A stretch of DNA of 64,000 nucleotides from JANOSH01 sp031415695 (GTDB taxonomy: Bacteria > Actinomycetota > Acidimicrobiia > Acidimicrobiales > Ilumatobacteraceae), in contig JANOSH010000020.1 in the NCBI GenBank assembly GCA_031415695.1, positions 1-64,000 on the forward strand. Direction: 5' to 3'. A program made the position numbers and the translations under genes. Shown here in pieces: positions 1 to 7,922 of the stretch (positions are counted from its first letter, which is position 1; every line of letters starts with the position of its first letter). The notes under the pieces were generated by a model. The model saw only the letters and a program-made list of their open reading frames with translations. It searched no databases and was not told the DNA's origin.

Positions 1-1
1 C

Positions 2-346
2 GAACCCGAGCACGACTACTTTAGGGTTAGCCAAAAAGAACTCGCTCGTCTCGGCCCCCAACCGACTATGTGGCGACTGACTGGCGCTCTTCGAAACATC
101 ACGGGGGCGTTTGCCGTTTCGGCAGATGACACGATAGCGGTAGCCGTCCTTAACGATTTTCGGCCTGGAACGATGGTAGCTATTCGTTTGAACGCGGCCG
201 GTGCGAGCGGACCGCCAGTATTCGTCGACGCTCAGCCTGGTGACCTGACCGAAGCGCCACCCGTTGCGGCAACGGGTTCGACTGTGTTTGTGCTGGACCA
301 CCCGCGCTCTTCAGGGGCGGCCCGAGTGTCCGCCTACGACCTTTAG
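2..346 (+). CDS. C-terminal part of an unrecognised, probably exported protein (5' truncated by window edge)
   Basis: The reading frame is open from the first complete codon of the window to a TAG stop, so only the last 114 residues or so are visible. They are rich in short hydrophobic beta-strand-like runs separated by Gly/Ala/Asp turns (for example FAVSADDTIAVAV and GSTVFVLDHP), which resembles the end of a beta-propeller or TolB/PQQ-type repeat domain. No catalytic motif can be seen. An internal ATG at 68 is available, but the coding pattern clearly continues upstream of it. The gene is followed within a few bases by a degraded cyclase fragment, so its 3' end may lie at an old recombination junction. 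Function unknown. Confidence 0.55.
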   Translation, partial: EPEHDYFRVSQKELARLGPQPTMWRLTGALRNITGAFAVSADDTIAVAVLNDFRPGTMVAIRLNAAGASGPPVFVDAQPGDLTEAPPVAATGSTVFVLDHPRSSGAARVSAYDL

Positions 347-348
347 GT

Positions 349-484
349 CGCGACGCGAGATCGCCGAAGACCACGGGCGCGTGGTGAAGGCGACGGTCTG
401 CTCACGACGTTCGACTCGCCGTCGGAAATGGTCGATTGTGGTCTTCGCCTACGTGACGAACTTTGCGGCATCGGGATCGATGGC
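349..484 (+). pseudogene. Remnant of a class III adenylate/guanylate cyclase catalytic domain
   Basis: Two adjacent frames together spell a familiar cyclase segment. Frame one reads REIAEDHGRVVKA (about 354-394). The next frame continues from about 392 with DGLLTTFDSPSEMVDCGLRL and then RDELCGIGID. In intact family members these are joined as VVKATGDGLL...FDSP, where the GDG Asp binds metal. The break is explained by loss of 7 bases between two copies of GGCGAC. The N-terminal half of the domain, the later catalytic residues and any start codon are missing. It is too short to be functional. The call rests on motif recognition by eye. Confidence 0.6.
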
Positions 485-632
485 GTCTGTTCGCTGCCAA
501 TGGTCGATAGACGGCACAGTAGGTTCTTAGCTCGCCGCGGACCGCTCGGGGGACGACAAGTTCGAAGCGAGATTACCCGGTAGGACATGTACGCAACGCT
601 CAACGACCATGCGCTGCGTCTAGTTTCATTCC

Positions 633-1361
633 ATGCGTGTACACATTGGGGACGGGGTCAGGCTCTTCGTCGACGTTGACGGGTTCGGACTCGTCCCAGA
701 TGACGATGGACTAACGATGCGAGACCGCCCGACGATCATCGCCATGCATTCGATACCTGGGCCGACGACGTCGTTCGCCTATGCGATGCGCTCGGCATCA
801 AGCATCCGATCGTGCTCGGCAACTCCTTCGGTGGGTTCGTCGCGCAGCGCTATCTGGCCCGTCACCCTGGTCACGCCAGCAAGGTGATCCTCTACGCGAC
901 CATGGCTCGGGGTCGCCTTGATGCGATCGTCGACGGTTTCCGAGCGGTTGGTGGAAACGAGGTGGCGCAGGCGGCCCGAGCGTTCTGGTCGGTGCCCTCG
1001 GCGAGCACAGGTGCCCGTTTTCGAGAGCTGTGCCGGCCGCTCTACACGACCGGCGATCAACCGATCGAGAGCGACGCCCTCACGTTGCGTAACGATGCCG
1101 TCTTCGCGCACTTCCTCGCAGGTGAGATGTGGACAATGGATCACCGAGCCGGTCTCGCCGACGTCGCCTGCCCGGTGCTTGTGCTCAGCGGCGAGCGCGA
1201 TCCCGTGTGCGGTCCGGCGAGCACCGCGGACCTAGTGGCCGCTCTTCCAGAATCACGTACCACGTGGGTGCGCTTCGAACACAGCGCGCACACACTCGCG
1301 GCCGATGAGCCCGATGCGTTCTTAGCCGCGATAAGGACCTTCGTCACGACGTGGCCTTGTG
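633..1361 (+). pseudogene. Alpha/beta hydrolase (prolyl iminopeptidase-like) broken by an internal deletion and frameshift
   Basis: The start (MRVHIGDGVRLFVDVDGFGL, from 633) and the expected strand RPTIIAMH are in one frame. The sequence then jumps frame to DTWADDVVRLCDALGIKHP, followed by the nucleophile elbow GNSFGG, the acid region SGERDP and the catalytic His in EHSAH. In intact homologues the strand before the junction leads into the HGGPG oxyanion loop and a further 50 or so residues before the DTWADD helix. That stretch is absent here, so a deletion of roughly 150 bases has removed the oxyanion hole and shifted the frame. The second frame stays open past the expected C-terminus to 1588, running antisense into the next gene. 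It is probably a dead gene; a restart at 812 would lack the N-terminal strands. Confidence 0.75.
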
Positions 1362-1493
1362 TCGATCGGTTGGTACTGGAAGTCGAGCTGCGCTTGCGGG
1401 CCGACGGATTCTCAACGATGGTCGAGGCGACCGCACGCCACCTCAGCGACCTTGCCAGCGACATACCACTCGCGTTTTCTCCTGCGCTGCTCG

Positions 1494-2738
1494 TTAGCCG
1501 CGGTCCCAGATCGACGCTATCGGGACAGCGTAGACACGATCTTCGATTCGAAAAATCCGCGGTCCGGTGTGCAACACGATGCCGATAGTGAACCGGTCAC
1601 CGAGCTGATCTCGTAACCAAATCAGGTGAGCTGCGTCGTCGCGATCGGGAGCCGCGTTGGCCTTGCACTCGATGCCGGCGATGCGGCCATCACGCGATTC
1701 AGCGATGAGGTCAACTTCGTGGGTGCCACCATCGTGGCGGAGGTGGTACAGCCTTGCGCCTGACGATGCCACGGTGAGCTCGGGACGGAGTTGGGACAGT
1801 ACGTAGGTATCGATCACCCGACCGAGCAGATCGCCGTCGCGCATGAGAGAGCGCTCATCGACGCCGAGCAGTGGACCGAGCATCGCTGGGTCGATCAAAT
1901 AACGCTTCTCCGACCGCGTGAGCCGGTTGAGCTGATTGGAATGCCATGCTGGGATTCGTTCTGTCGCGAAGAGAGCCTCGAACAGCGAGTCGTACGCGAC
2001 AGCCGTCATTCTCGACACGCCTGCCGAGTCGTAGATACGCTTGTGTTCGACAACGCCGGCAGTGCTTGCGGCTACGGCTTGGAGGTATCGACGCAGCAGA
2101 GCGGGGTCGCGGCTCGTGTCGGCCAAGGTTGCGTCGCGACTAATGAGCTGTTGCACGTAGCTGTCCCACCAGATTGAACGCGCCCGTGCCGAGGATCGAA
2201 GGGCGACCTCGGGTGGCATCCCGCGGAGCGCTCGATCGACATAGCCCCGCAGTGTGCATCGCTCGGCGGGTGACCGCAGGCTTTCGATGGCATCATCAAA
2301 GAGTAAATCGATGAACGATGGCACTGCGGTATTGCCAACGAGTTCGCGTTCACAGAGCCCCCACTCGGTGAGGATGATCACCCGTCCGGTCGCAGCCCAC
2401 GTTGGTTGCAGGAGGTCGGCGCGAACGGATCCGGTGAGCAGAAACCTTCCAGGCGAGGAGTCGAGGTCGACTGACCGCTTGATAGCAGGGAGTACCTCGG
2501 GAACCAGCTGCCACTCATCGATGAGAAGTGGCGTCTCGAATGCGCGGAGGACTTCATCGGGGTCGGCCCGCAGCGGCCCGGCCTCATTGGGCCGATCGAG
2601 TTGTAAGGTCGCGCGGCTAAGCCGCCGGGCGCTGGTTGTCTTGCCTGATGCTCGCGGTCCGACGATCATCAGCGCCGCGAATTCGCCGAGCATCTCGTTC
2701 AATAGCGGGTCGATCAACCGAGGAACGTACGTAGCCAC
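1494..2738 (-). CDS. P-loop ATPase with DUF4143 C-terminal region
   Basis: The product is about 414 residues. It has a Walker A motif GPRASGKTT near the N-terminus, a Walker B-like LLIDEWQ, a sensor-like segment FLLTGSV, and a C-terminal restriction-endonuclease-like core (EVDLIAE...GIECKA) typical of AAA14/DUF4143 proteins. These are widespread accessory ATPases of unknown cellular role that occur in one or many copies per genome. I chose the GTG at 2738 because family members usually begin with ATYxPRLID. An ATG at 2822 would extend the protein into an aldo/keto-reductase gene scrap and is unlikely. The gene is convergent with the broken hydrolase (3' ends overlap) and is flanked by gene remnants on both sides, which suggests it arrived by transfer. 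Confidence 0.85.
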   Translation of the reverse strand: MATYVPRLIDPLLNEMLGEFAALMIVGPRASGKTTSARRLSRATLQLDRPNEAGPLRADPDEVLRAFETPLLIDEWQLVPEVLPAIKRSVDLDSSPGRFLLTGSVRADLLQPTWAATGRVIILTEWGLCERELVGNTAVPSFIDLLFDDAIESLRSPAERCTLRGYVDRALRGMPPEVALRSSARARSIWWDSYVQQLISRDATLADTSRDPALLRRYLQAVAASTAGVVEHKRIYDSAGVSRMTAVAYDSLFEALFATERIPAWHSNQLNRLTRSEKRYLIDPAMLGPLLGVDERSLMRDGDLLGRVIDTYVLSQLRPELTVASSGARLYHLRHDGGTHEVDLIAESRDGRIAGIECKANAAPDRDDAAHLIWLRDQLGDRFTIGIVLHTGPRIFRIEDRVYAVPIASIWDRG

Positions 2739-2817
2739 ATCCACACGATAGCGTTTACAGCGGTCTTTCGATAGCGATTTACGCACCGTGTCACTAGCGT
2801 TATAGGCGTCGCTGAAT

Positions 2818-2905
2818 GCCACCGACCGACGGCGACATGGCTCACGACATCGAAACGTTCGGTATCACCCGATTGTTCGACGGTGCCGAACTCGAACGTA
2901 TCTGA
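2818..2905 (+). pseudogene. 3'-terminal scrap of an aldo/keto reductase gene (second copy of the end of 17483-18364)
   Basis: The last 88 bases of the intact aldo/keto reductase (18277-18364) recur here with five mismatches, including S to G and D to E changes and a TGA stop in place of TAG. The encoded tail includes MAHDIETFGITRLFDGAELE. Nothing upstream matches the rest of the reductase; the similarity stops where the ATPase-bearing segment begins. This is the surviving end of a paralogous or duplicated gene whose body has been replaced or deleted. Confidence 0.85.
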
Positions 2906-2916
2906 ACCGCCAGGCC

Positions 2917-3225
2917 TACGTCTCACGCTCGATCGACACCGCGCATTGCTTGTAGTTCGGCTCTCGTGAGATGGGTCGCACTCGCTGCTCGTCAGCCGAT
3001 TGGCGCACGCCTCATCAAAGCGAAACGGGACAAACACTTCGAGTCCTGCAGGCTCATTGTCGTCGTTTCAACTCGACGACCGTCTGAAGGACTCCCTGAT
3101 AGTCGTCCTCGGCAATCCCTGGGATCACCACTGTCTCGTCAGGCATGTTGTAGTCCTGGCCAGCGATCGCTGTGCCATCAGTCGTAAGCAAACATACCTG
3201 GAGCGGGTCGATCGGCGCTGGAAAG
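2917..3225 (-). pseudogene. C-terminal remnant of a molybdopterin oxidoreductase
   Basis: Read on the minus strand, about 3051-2970 encodes EPAGLEVFVPFRFDEACANR and then LTSSECDP. After a frameshift the sequence continues as REPNYKQCAVSIERET and a TAG stop at 2917-2919. This is the typical end of the molybdopterin-dinucleotide-binding domain of formate dehydrogenase/nitrate-reductase-like enzymes (VFVPFHF.EA.AN.LT...DP.S..P.YK.CAV). Upstream, in yet another frame, DPLQVCLLTTDGTAIAGQDY and YNMPDETVVIPGIAEDDYQG (about 3195-3090) may belong to the same protein, but I cannot assign that part with confidence. No open frame spans the region. It lies tail-to-tail with the aldo/keto reductase scrap, the same arrangement as at 18.4 kb. 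Confidence 0.65.
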
Positions 3226-3344
3226 AACGAATCGTCAGTTGGCCTGCTTCTCGCGGACAGCGGCGTCCGGGCGGCCGCGATACCGAGCGCTTGTGACGCT
3301 CACGGCGTGCGCTGTGTCGCCCGTTGGTACCCGAACGGAACCCG

Positions 3345-4259
3345 TCACACGGTGACGGCCGACTCGGGCGAGACATTGACGCCGGGTTTGCGCGCCAGGA
3401 CGGCAAGATTCACCGACGATCGGCCGGCAGGTTCGTTGGGCACGTTCCACCGATCGAACCAACCTGCGATCCGTATCGCAACCGACACGGGATTCCATCG
3501 GCCGCCCTGCCCCGCCCCCAACACGTGTCGATCCGCGCCACGGGTCAGTTGTTTCGGAAGCAGGCTGCGCTCCAGGATGGGCTTGCCGAAGCCGTACACC
3601 AGGTTGTGCGAGAAGGGCATGCAGTGATGGGTGAACGACCGTTCGTCCACGATCTCGAACTCGGCCGACTGCACGATCGACCGAAGTCGTTCCGCCGAGT
3701 ACAGCCGCACGTGCCCCGCCCAGATTCCCGCGAACGGGCCGCGACGTATGTGGCGACCGGTCGTTACCTCCAGCAACTTGTTGATCGGATCCCACCAGAA
3801 CGGGTAGTTCGCGTGCGGAACCGTGATGGCAACGAGGCCGCCCGGACGCAGGATTCGACGGACCTCGCGCAGGCCTGCCACATCGTCGTCAAGGTGTTCG
3901 AGGACCTCGGAACAGATAGCAGCGTCGAACGAATTTGCGGCGAAGGGAAGCGCAGTGAGGCTGGAGCGCGTGAGCGGAACATCGACGTCGGACAGCGATC
4001 GGCGAGCCAGATCGATGATCTCCGGATCGACGTCGGTGCCCACGATGCGGCATCGGGGCTCGACGAATCGGTAACGGCGCAGGTAGAAACCCCTTCCGCA
4101 CGGAACGTCGAGCATGGCACGATCGGGCGACGGTGGAATCCATCGCATGATCGTCCTCACGCGTCGACGGAACGCAATGTCGGCGTCACCGCCGCTGAGC
4201 ATCTCCAGCATGTCGTCGGTGAGCCGGTGACCGGTCGGTCGGTCATCGGTGGGCTGCAC
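3345..4259 (-). CDS. Class I SAM-dependent methyltransferase
   Basis: The product is about 304 residues from the GTG at 4259, which overlaps the end of the upstream glycosyltransferase by 17 bases and so implies translational coupling. An ATG at 4286 would give a longer overlap. A Rossmann-type SAM site is visible: motif I LDVPCGRGFYL, an acidic residue after the second strand (GTDVDPEIID), FDAAICSEVLEHLDD as motif II, and the post-motif LRPGGLVAITVPHANYPF. The C-terminal 120 residues are family-specific, with no recognised domain. It sits downstream of a GT4 in a glycan locus, so a sugar or lipid-linked glycan O-methyltransferase role is plausible but inferred only from context. Confidence 0.85.
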   Translation of the reverse strand: MQPTDDRPTGHRLTDDMLEMLSGGDADIAFRRRVRTIMRWIPPSPDRAMLDVPCGRGFYLRRYRFVEPRCRIVGTDVDPEIIDLARRSLSDVDVPLTRSSLTALPFAANSFDAAICSEVLEHLDDDVAGLREVRRILRPGGLVAITVPHANYPFWWDPINKLLEVTTGRHIRRGPFAGIWAGHVRLYSAERLRSIVQSAEFEIVDERSFTHHCMPFSHNLVYGFGKPILERSLLPKQLTRGADRHVLGAGQGGRWNPVSVAIRIAGWFDRWNVPNEPAGRSSVNLAVLARKPGVNVSPESAVTV

Positions 4260-5433
4260 CACGGAGCACCTCCTCGTAACGCGCAAGGGTGTGACTCAGC
4301 CCCAGCGCGTCGTCGATCTCCTGACGGCTGCGCAGGTACACCTCGGGTCGAGCGAGCACCCGCAGAACAGCCCGGCCAACGGCCACCGGATCACCTGGCA
4401 CCGCAAGTTCCCCCATGCCCGTGCGTTGGACGGGCACCCGTCCGCCCGGGATGTCGGTCATGACGACGGGAGTACCGCACAGCATCGCCTCGACCTGGAC
4501 GAGACCGAAGCACTCGGTGTCGCTGGTGAGGAGGAGGACGTCGCAGGCGCCATAGAAGTCGGCGAGTCGTTGCGGGTCTTCGATCAAGCCGAGGAAGTTG
4601 ACGTGGTGCGCGTGCCGGTCGACCACCCCGGCGAGTTGTTGCCAGGTGTCCTCATAGCGGATCTGGTGCTCGCCCGCGAACGTCAGGACCGCTTCGGGAT
4701 GCTCCTGCACGATTGTATCCATGGCGTCGAGCGCCACGTCTGGTCGCTTCTCGCGCACGAATCGCCCTGCAAAACCGATGAGGGGTCCGCCGCCAGGGGA
4801 CAGCGAAGCGCGTGTTGCCGCCACACCGGCGGGATCGGGTTCGGGAATGGAGATGGGCGGCGTGATGACAGATGTTCGGTCGAGAAACCCGGCAAGGAAC
4901 GTGGAGTGCTGCGCGTAGTCGTCGCTGTACGCGATCGCCGCCGTCGTGAGGCGCATCGCGAACCGGTGCAGTCGGCGGACGAACGCTTCGATGAACCGGC
5001 CGGCGCGATCGGGCGGGAGCACGAGATCGCCGTGGTGAGTGATGACGCATGGAACCCGGCGCAGTCGGGCGATCACCGCGACGATCGCCGTCTCGAGCAT
5101 CGGTGTGTGCACGCTCACCACGTCGGCCTTGCCCAGCGCAGCGAACACGGCGAACGGGTGGAACGGCATGATCATGCCACGGCTCACGCGGATCGGTGCC
5201 CACAGGCGACGTACGAACACGCCGCGTTCGGTCGCTCGCCGTGGGAAGTCGGTGTCGTGTCGAGCGGTAATGACGCGAACGGTGCTTCCTTGCGCCGCGA
5301 GTGTTTCGGCGAGTTGCTGCGCGTGGCGCGTCAGTCCTGTTCGGTGTGGGGCGTAGTACTGCACCAGAACGAGAACACTGAGCGGCCCAGCTTCTGGTCG
5401 CCCGTCGACCCTGCGTTCCCCCCGCTTGACCAC
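4243..5433 (-). CDS. Family GT4 glycosyltransferase
   Basis: The protein is 396 residues from a GTG start. The N-terminal Rossmann domain begins with SVLVLVQYYAPHRTGLTRHA, the usual donor/acceptor loop start of GT4 enzymes, and includes VITHHGDLVLP. The C-terminal nucleotide-sugar domain has GFAGRFVREKRPDVALDAM and the E-x7-E-like motif DTECFGLVQVEAMLCGTPVV. No membrane segments are seen, so it should be cytoplasmic and act on a lipid-linked acceptor. It is the first gene of a short minus-strand operon with the methyltransferase and is divergent from the membrane protein at 5531. The sugar specificity cannot be read from sequence. Confidence 0.9.
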   Translation of the reverse strand: MVKRGERRVDGRPEAGPLSVLVLVQYYAPHRTGLTRHAQQLAETLAAQGSTVRVITARHDTDFPRRATERGVFVRRLWAPIRVSRGMIMPFHPFAVFAALGKADVVSVHTPMLETAIVAVIARLRRVPCVITHHGDLVLPPDRAGRFIEAFVRRLHRFAMRLTTAAIAYSDDYAQHSTFLAGFLDRTSVITPPISIPEPDPAGVAATRASLSPGGGPLIGFAGRFVREKRPDVALDAMDTIVQEHPEAVLTFAGEHQIRYEDTWQQLAGVVDRHAHHVNFLGLIEDPQRLADFYGACDVLLLTSDTECFGLVQVEAMLCGTPVVMTDIPGGRVPVQRTGMGELAVPGDPVAVGRAVLRVLARPEVYLRSRQEIDDALGLSHTLARYEEVLRGAAHR

Positions 5434-5530
5434 GGCTGAATGTTAGGCGGACCGTCACGATCCGGTGTGATTCTTCTGGGCCGGCGGCTCGGTCCGACAG
5501 CGGCGCGCGAGTTGGGAGATACTGACATCG

Positions 5531-7438
5531 ATGTTGGCGAGCGGAGCGATTGCTGGACTTATCGTCGTGATCGGTGTCGGGCTCACGCTCTGGTTCGCGC
5601 CCAAACTGCGCGGCGAGGAGCGGCTGGCGCTCGGCACGGTCGTCGGCGTCGCCGCGGTCTCGGCGGTCAGCTTCGGAGGCTTCGAGCTGTTCGGCATGGG
5701 ATGGGGGGCGCTCGGGATCGGTCTCGGGTTGCCCGGCGTGGCAGGCGCGCTCGGGTGGTCGCGCCACGCCCGACGCTTCGGCGTCGAGGCGCGCTGGGCG
5801 TGGCGGCGGCTGCGGCGGCCCGCCGGCCGATCCGGAAGCCTGCGCCCACTGTTGGTCGTCTGGGCGGCGGCGCTCGCGGTCACGACACGCATCTTTTCGC
5901 TCGCCTACCAGACGACCGAGACAGGGGTTCGGGCGGGCAGTCTTGCCATCTGGGGCGATTGGTCGGCTCACCTCGCCTACGCCGGATCGTTTGCGTACGG
6001 CGACAACCGCGGCCTCGAGCTCCCGATCGCCGCTGGCACGAGGTTTCGCTACCACTTCCTCGTCGACTTCTTCGGTGCGATCTTCACGGTGGCCGGAGCC
6101 ACGCTCACTCAATCGATGGTGCTGTCGGCGTGGTTGCTTGCGGCGCCGCTGCCGGTGTTGCTGTGGTGCGGGGTCGAGCGACTGACGCGATCGAGGATGA
6201 CGGCGGCGCTGACGCTGTTGCTGTTCGTGCTGTCGGGCGGGATCGGTGCGATCTACTTCTTTCGCGATGTGCACAATGAAGGATGGAAGATCATCACTTC
6301 GCTGCCTCAGACATATGCCCGAATGCCAGACCAGCACCTGTGGGTCGACAACACGATCTCGGCCTCGTTCTACGCGCAGCGCAGCACGTTGTTGGGGTGG
6401 AGCGTTGGTCTGGGCGTGCTCGTCGTCGTGCTGGCATCGCGGCCGGGCTGGCGCAGAAAGGGTTTCGCGGCGTCAGGGCTCATGCTCGGGCTGTTGGGCT
6501 TGGGCCATGCCCACATGCTGCTGACCGGGCTGGCCCTCGGTTGTCTCGCATGGCTGTTCGATCGTCGTCGCACATGGCTGTGGTTCATGGTTCCCCTGGC
6601 CGTTGTGGGGCTCCCGCTCGCGTGGGCGATCAGTCCGACGCGCAACTCGACGCGCTGGTTGGTCGGGTGGATGGCACCCGATGCAGGTCAGCCGTGGGCG
6701 TGGTTCTGGTTCCGCAACGTCGGGTTGCTGCTTCCCCTGTTTACCGGGCTCGCAGTCGTCGGCGGCAGCCTTGCTCGACTGCGTCGACTGACGATGCCAC
6801 TGTGGCTCTGGTTTCTGGTTCCGAACGTGATCGCCTTCCACCCTGCCGAATGGAACAACACCAAGTTCTTCATGTTTTGGCAGTTCGGCGGTTCCCTGGT
6901 GATCGCCTCGTGGCTGAGCACGGTGGTACGACGCCCGATGGCGGTGCCTCATCGATCCTTCGGGACAATGGCGCGCTACGTCGGCGCGGCTGCGTGCGTC
7001 GTTGCCATGGTCTCGGCGGGAGCCCTGGACACGATCCGTGCGATGCAGCGATCGACGTCAATCCCGTGGGTCACCGATGCCGAAGTTGGCGCCGCGGCCT
7101 GGTTGCGGCGGCACGCATCAACAGACGCGGTCGTTGTCTACGGGATGGCGAACTACTCGGCCGTGATGTCACTCAGCGGACGTGCGGTCGTGAGCGGCTA
7201 CACCGGGTGGACCTACGACCTTGGCCTGGAGGACTGGGTCGAGCGGTGGAACGATTCCCAAGAGATCCTGCGGGGTGGCCCGGGAACCCAGGCCGCAATC
7301 GCCCGATACGGCGTCGACTACGTTGCGATCGGTCCATTCGAGCGTGGCGAGTTCCAGGCGTCCGACGAGTACTGGACGCTGCACGGCGAAACCGTCTTCG
7401 CGCAAGGCGACTATCGGCTCTACCGGGTTGGTAAGTGA
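5531..7438 (+). CDS. Polytopic membrane protein, GT-C-like
   Basis: The protein is 635 residues with a dozen or so hydrophobic segments, beginning with an N-terminal helix (MLASGAIAGLIVVIGVGLTL) and ending in a soluble C-terminal domain of about 150 residues. The topology and the aromatic-rich extracellular loop after the third or fourth helix (WGDWSAHLAYAGSFAYGDN, then FRYHFLVDFF) resemble polyprenyl-phosphate-sugar-using GT-C proteins, with the acidic residue of WGDWSAH a candidate catalytic position. A GGGAG Shine-Dalgarno lies about 10 bases before the ATG. No close family is recognised by eye, so the glycosyltransferase role is an inference from fold pattern and neighbours. Confidence 0.7.
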   Translation: MLASGAIAGLIVVIGVGLTLWFAPKLRGEERLALGTVVGVAAVSAVSFGGFELFGMGWGALGIGLGLPGVAGALGWSRHARRFGVEARWAWRRLRRPAGRSGSLRPLLVVWAAALAVTTRIFSLAYQTTETGVRAGSLAIWGDWSAHLAYAGSFAYGDNRGLELPIAAGTRFRYHFLVDFFGAIFTVAGATLTQSMVLSAWLLAAPLPVLLWCGVERLTRSRMTAALTLLLFVLSGGIGAIYFFRDVHNEGWKIITSLPQTYARMPDQHLWVDNTISASFYAQRSTLLGWSVGLGVLVVVLASRPGWRRKGFAASGLMLGLLGLGHAHMLLTGLALGCLAWLFDRRRTWLWFMVPLAVVGLPLAWAISPTRNSTRWLVGWMAPDAGQPWAWFWFRNVGLLLPLFTGLAVVGGSLARLRRLTMPLWLWFLVPNVIAFHPAEWNNTKFFMFWQFGGSLVIASWLSTVVRRPMAVPHRSFGTMARYVGAAACVVAMVSAGALDTIRAMQRSTSIPWVTDAEVGAAAWLRRHASTDAVVVYGMANYSAVMSLSGRAVVSGYTGWTYDLGLEDWVERWNDSQEILRGGPGTQAAIARYGVDYVAIGPFERGEFQASDEYWTLHGETVFAQGDYRLYRVGK

Positions 7439-7453
7439 ACGACGTCGCCGCAG

Positions 7454-7831
7454 TTACGGCGTCGGCGTTGGCGTCGGCGTGTTCGTAGGCGTCGGCGTCG
7501 GGGTTGCCGTCGGGGTTGCCGTCGGCGTGTTCGTAGGCGTCGCCGTCGGGGTTGCCGTCGGGGTGTTCGTAGGCGTGTTCGTAGGCGTCGCCGTCGGCGT
7601 GTTCGTAGGCGTAGGCGTCGGGGTTGCCGTCGGCGGAATTGGCGTGGGTGTGACGTTCGGGCATGTCGCCCGCTTGGGTTTCTTGGCGCCGCACGAGTAC
7701 GGCGTACCACTCGGTACCGGGGCAGCAGCAACGGCCCCGCTTGCGCGGCCTGCATGGGAGTAGCTCGCTATGCCCGAGAAGCCAAGGACAAGCGCGCCCA
7801 CGAAGGCGAGATGAGTGATCTTCGGGTTCAA
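7454..7831 (-). CDS. Secreted protein with a Thr/Pro tandem-repeat tail
   Basis: The protein is 125 residues. Residues 1-27 form a Sec signal peptide (MNPKITHLAFVGALVLGFSG then IASYSHA). A short middle section with two Cys (SCGAKKPKRATC) follows. Residues 60-125 are almost only Thr, Pro, Asn and Ala, built from TPTxTNTPTATPT units. The tail is coded by a GC-rich tandem repeat on the DNA, so its length should vary among strains. Such tails are common O-glycosylation targets, and the gene sits inside a locus with a GT39-like enzyme. That makes it a candidate acceptor, which is inference only. It is transcribed against its neighbours. Confidence 0.75.
   Translation of the reverse strand: MNPKITHLAFVGALVLGFSGIASYSHAGRASGAVAAAPVPSGTPYSCGAKKPKRATCPNVTPTPIPPTATPTPTPTNTPTATPTNTPTNTPTATPTATPTNTPTATPTATPTPTPTNTPTPTPTP
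7455..7640 (+). repeat. Tandem 6/12/18-bp repeat array coding for the Thr/Pro tail
   Basis: The array is built from GGCGTC, GGGGTTGCC and GTGTTCGTA units arranged in imperfect higher-order copies of GGCGTGTTCGTAGGCGTC. All unit lengths are multiples of three, so gain or loss of copies keeps the minus-strand reading frame. There are no spacers, so it is a coding microsatellite-like array and not a CRISPR. Confidence 0.85.
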
Positions 7832-7922
7832 ACCGACCGCCTCCCTCAGAATCTTGAGTACGTGCAGCCTATCTTACACGATAAGGAACCGCGCGTGAAC
7901 ATTCCGCTGTTACCATTTCGCC

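Noticed and set aside
1362..1493. Continuation of the hydrolase frame (CVDRLVLEVELRLRADGFST) as a separate gene
   Set aside because: It has no start, no recognised family and runs antisense into the ATPase; it could be another scrap but I cannot assign it.
2714..3037. 107-codon minus-strand open frame as an intact gene
   Set aside because: Only its first part is similar to a molybdopterin oxidoreductase; after a frameshift the true ending is in another frame, so it is a remnant.
4249..5439. Long plus-strand open frame of 396 codons
   Set aside because: It mirrors the minus-strand GT4 gene almost end to end, and its product has no family motif; it is the antisense shadow of a GC-rich gene.
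4652..6337. Minus-strand open frame of 561 codons
   Set aside because: It runs through the GT4 gene in another frame and across the divergent promoter into the 5531 gene, with an Arg/Pro-rich composition typical of shadow frames.
7455..7640. Repeat array that at first sight could be taken for a CRISPR
   Set aside because: The units are 6-18 bases without any spacers and translate as a Thr/Pro tail of a secreted protein.
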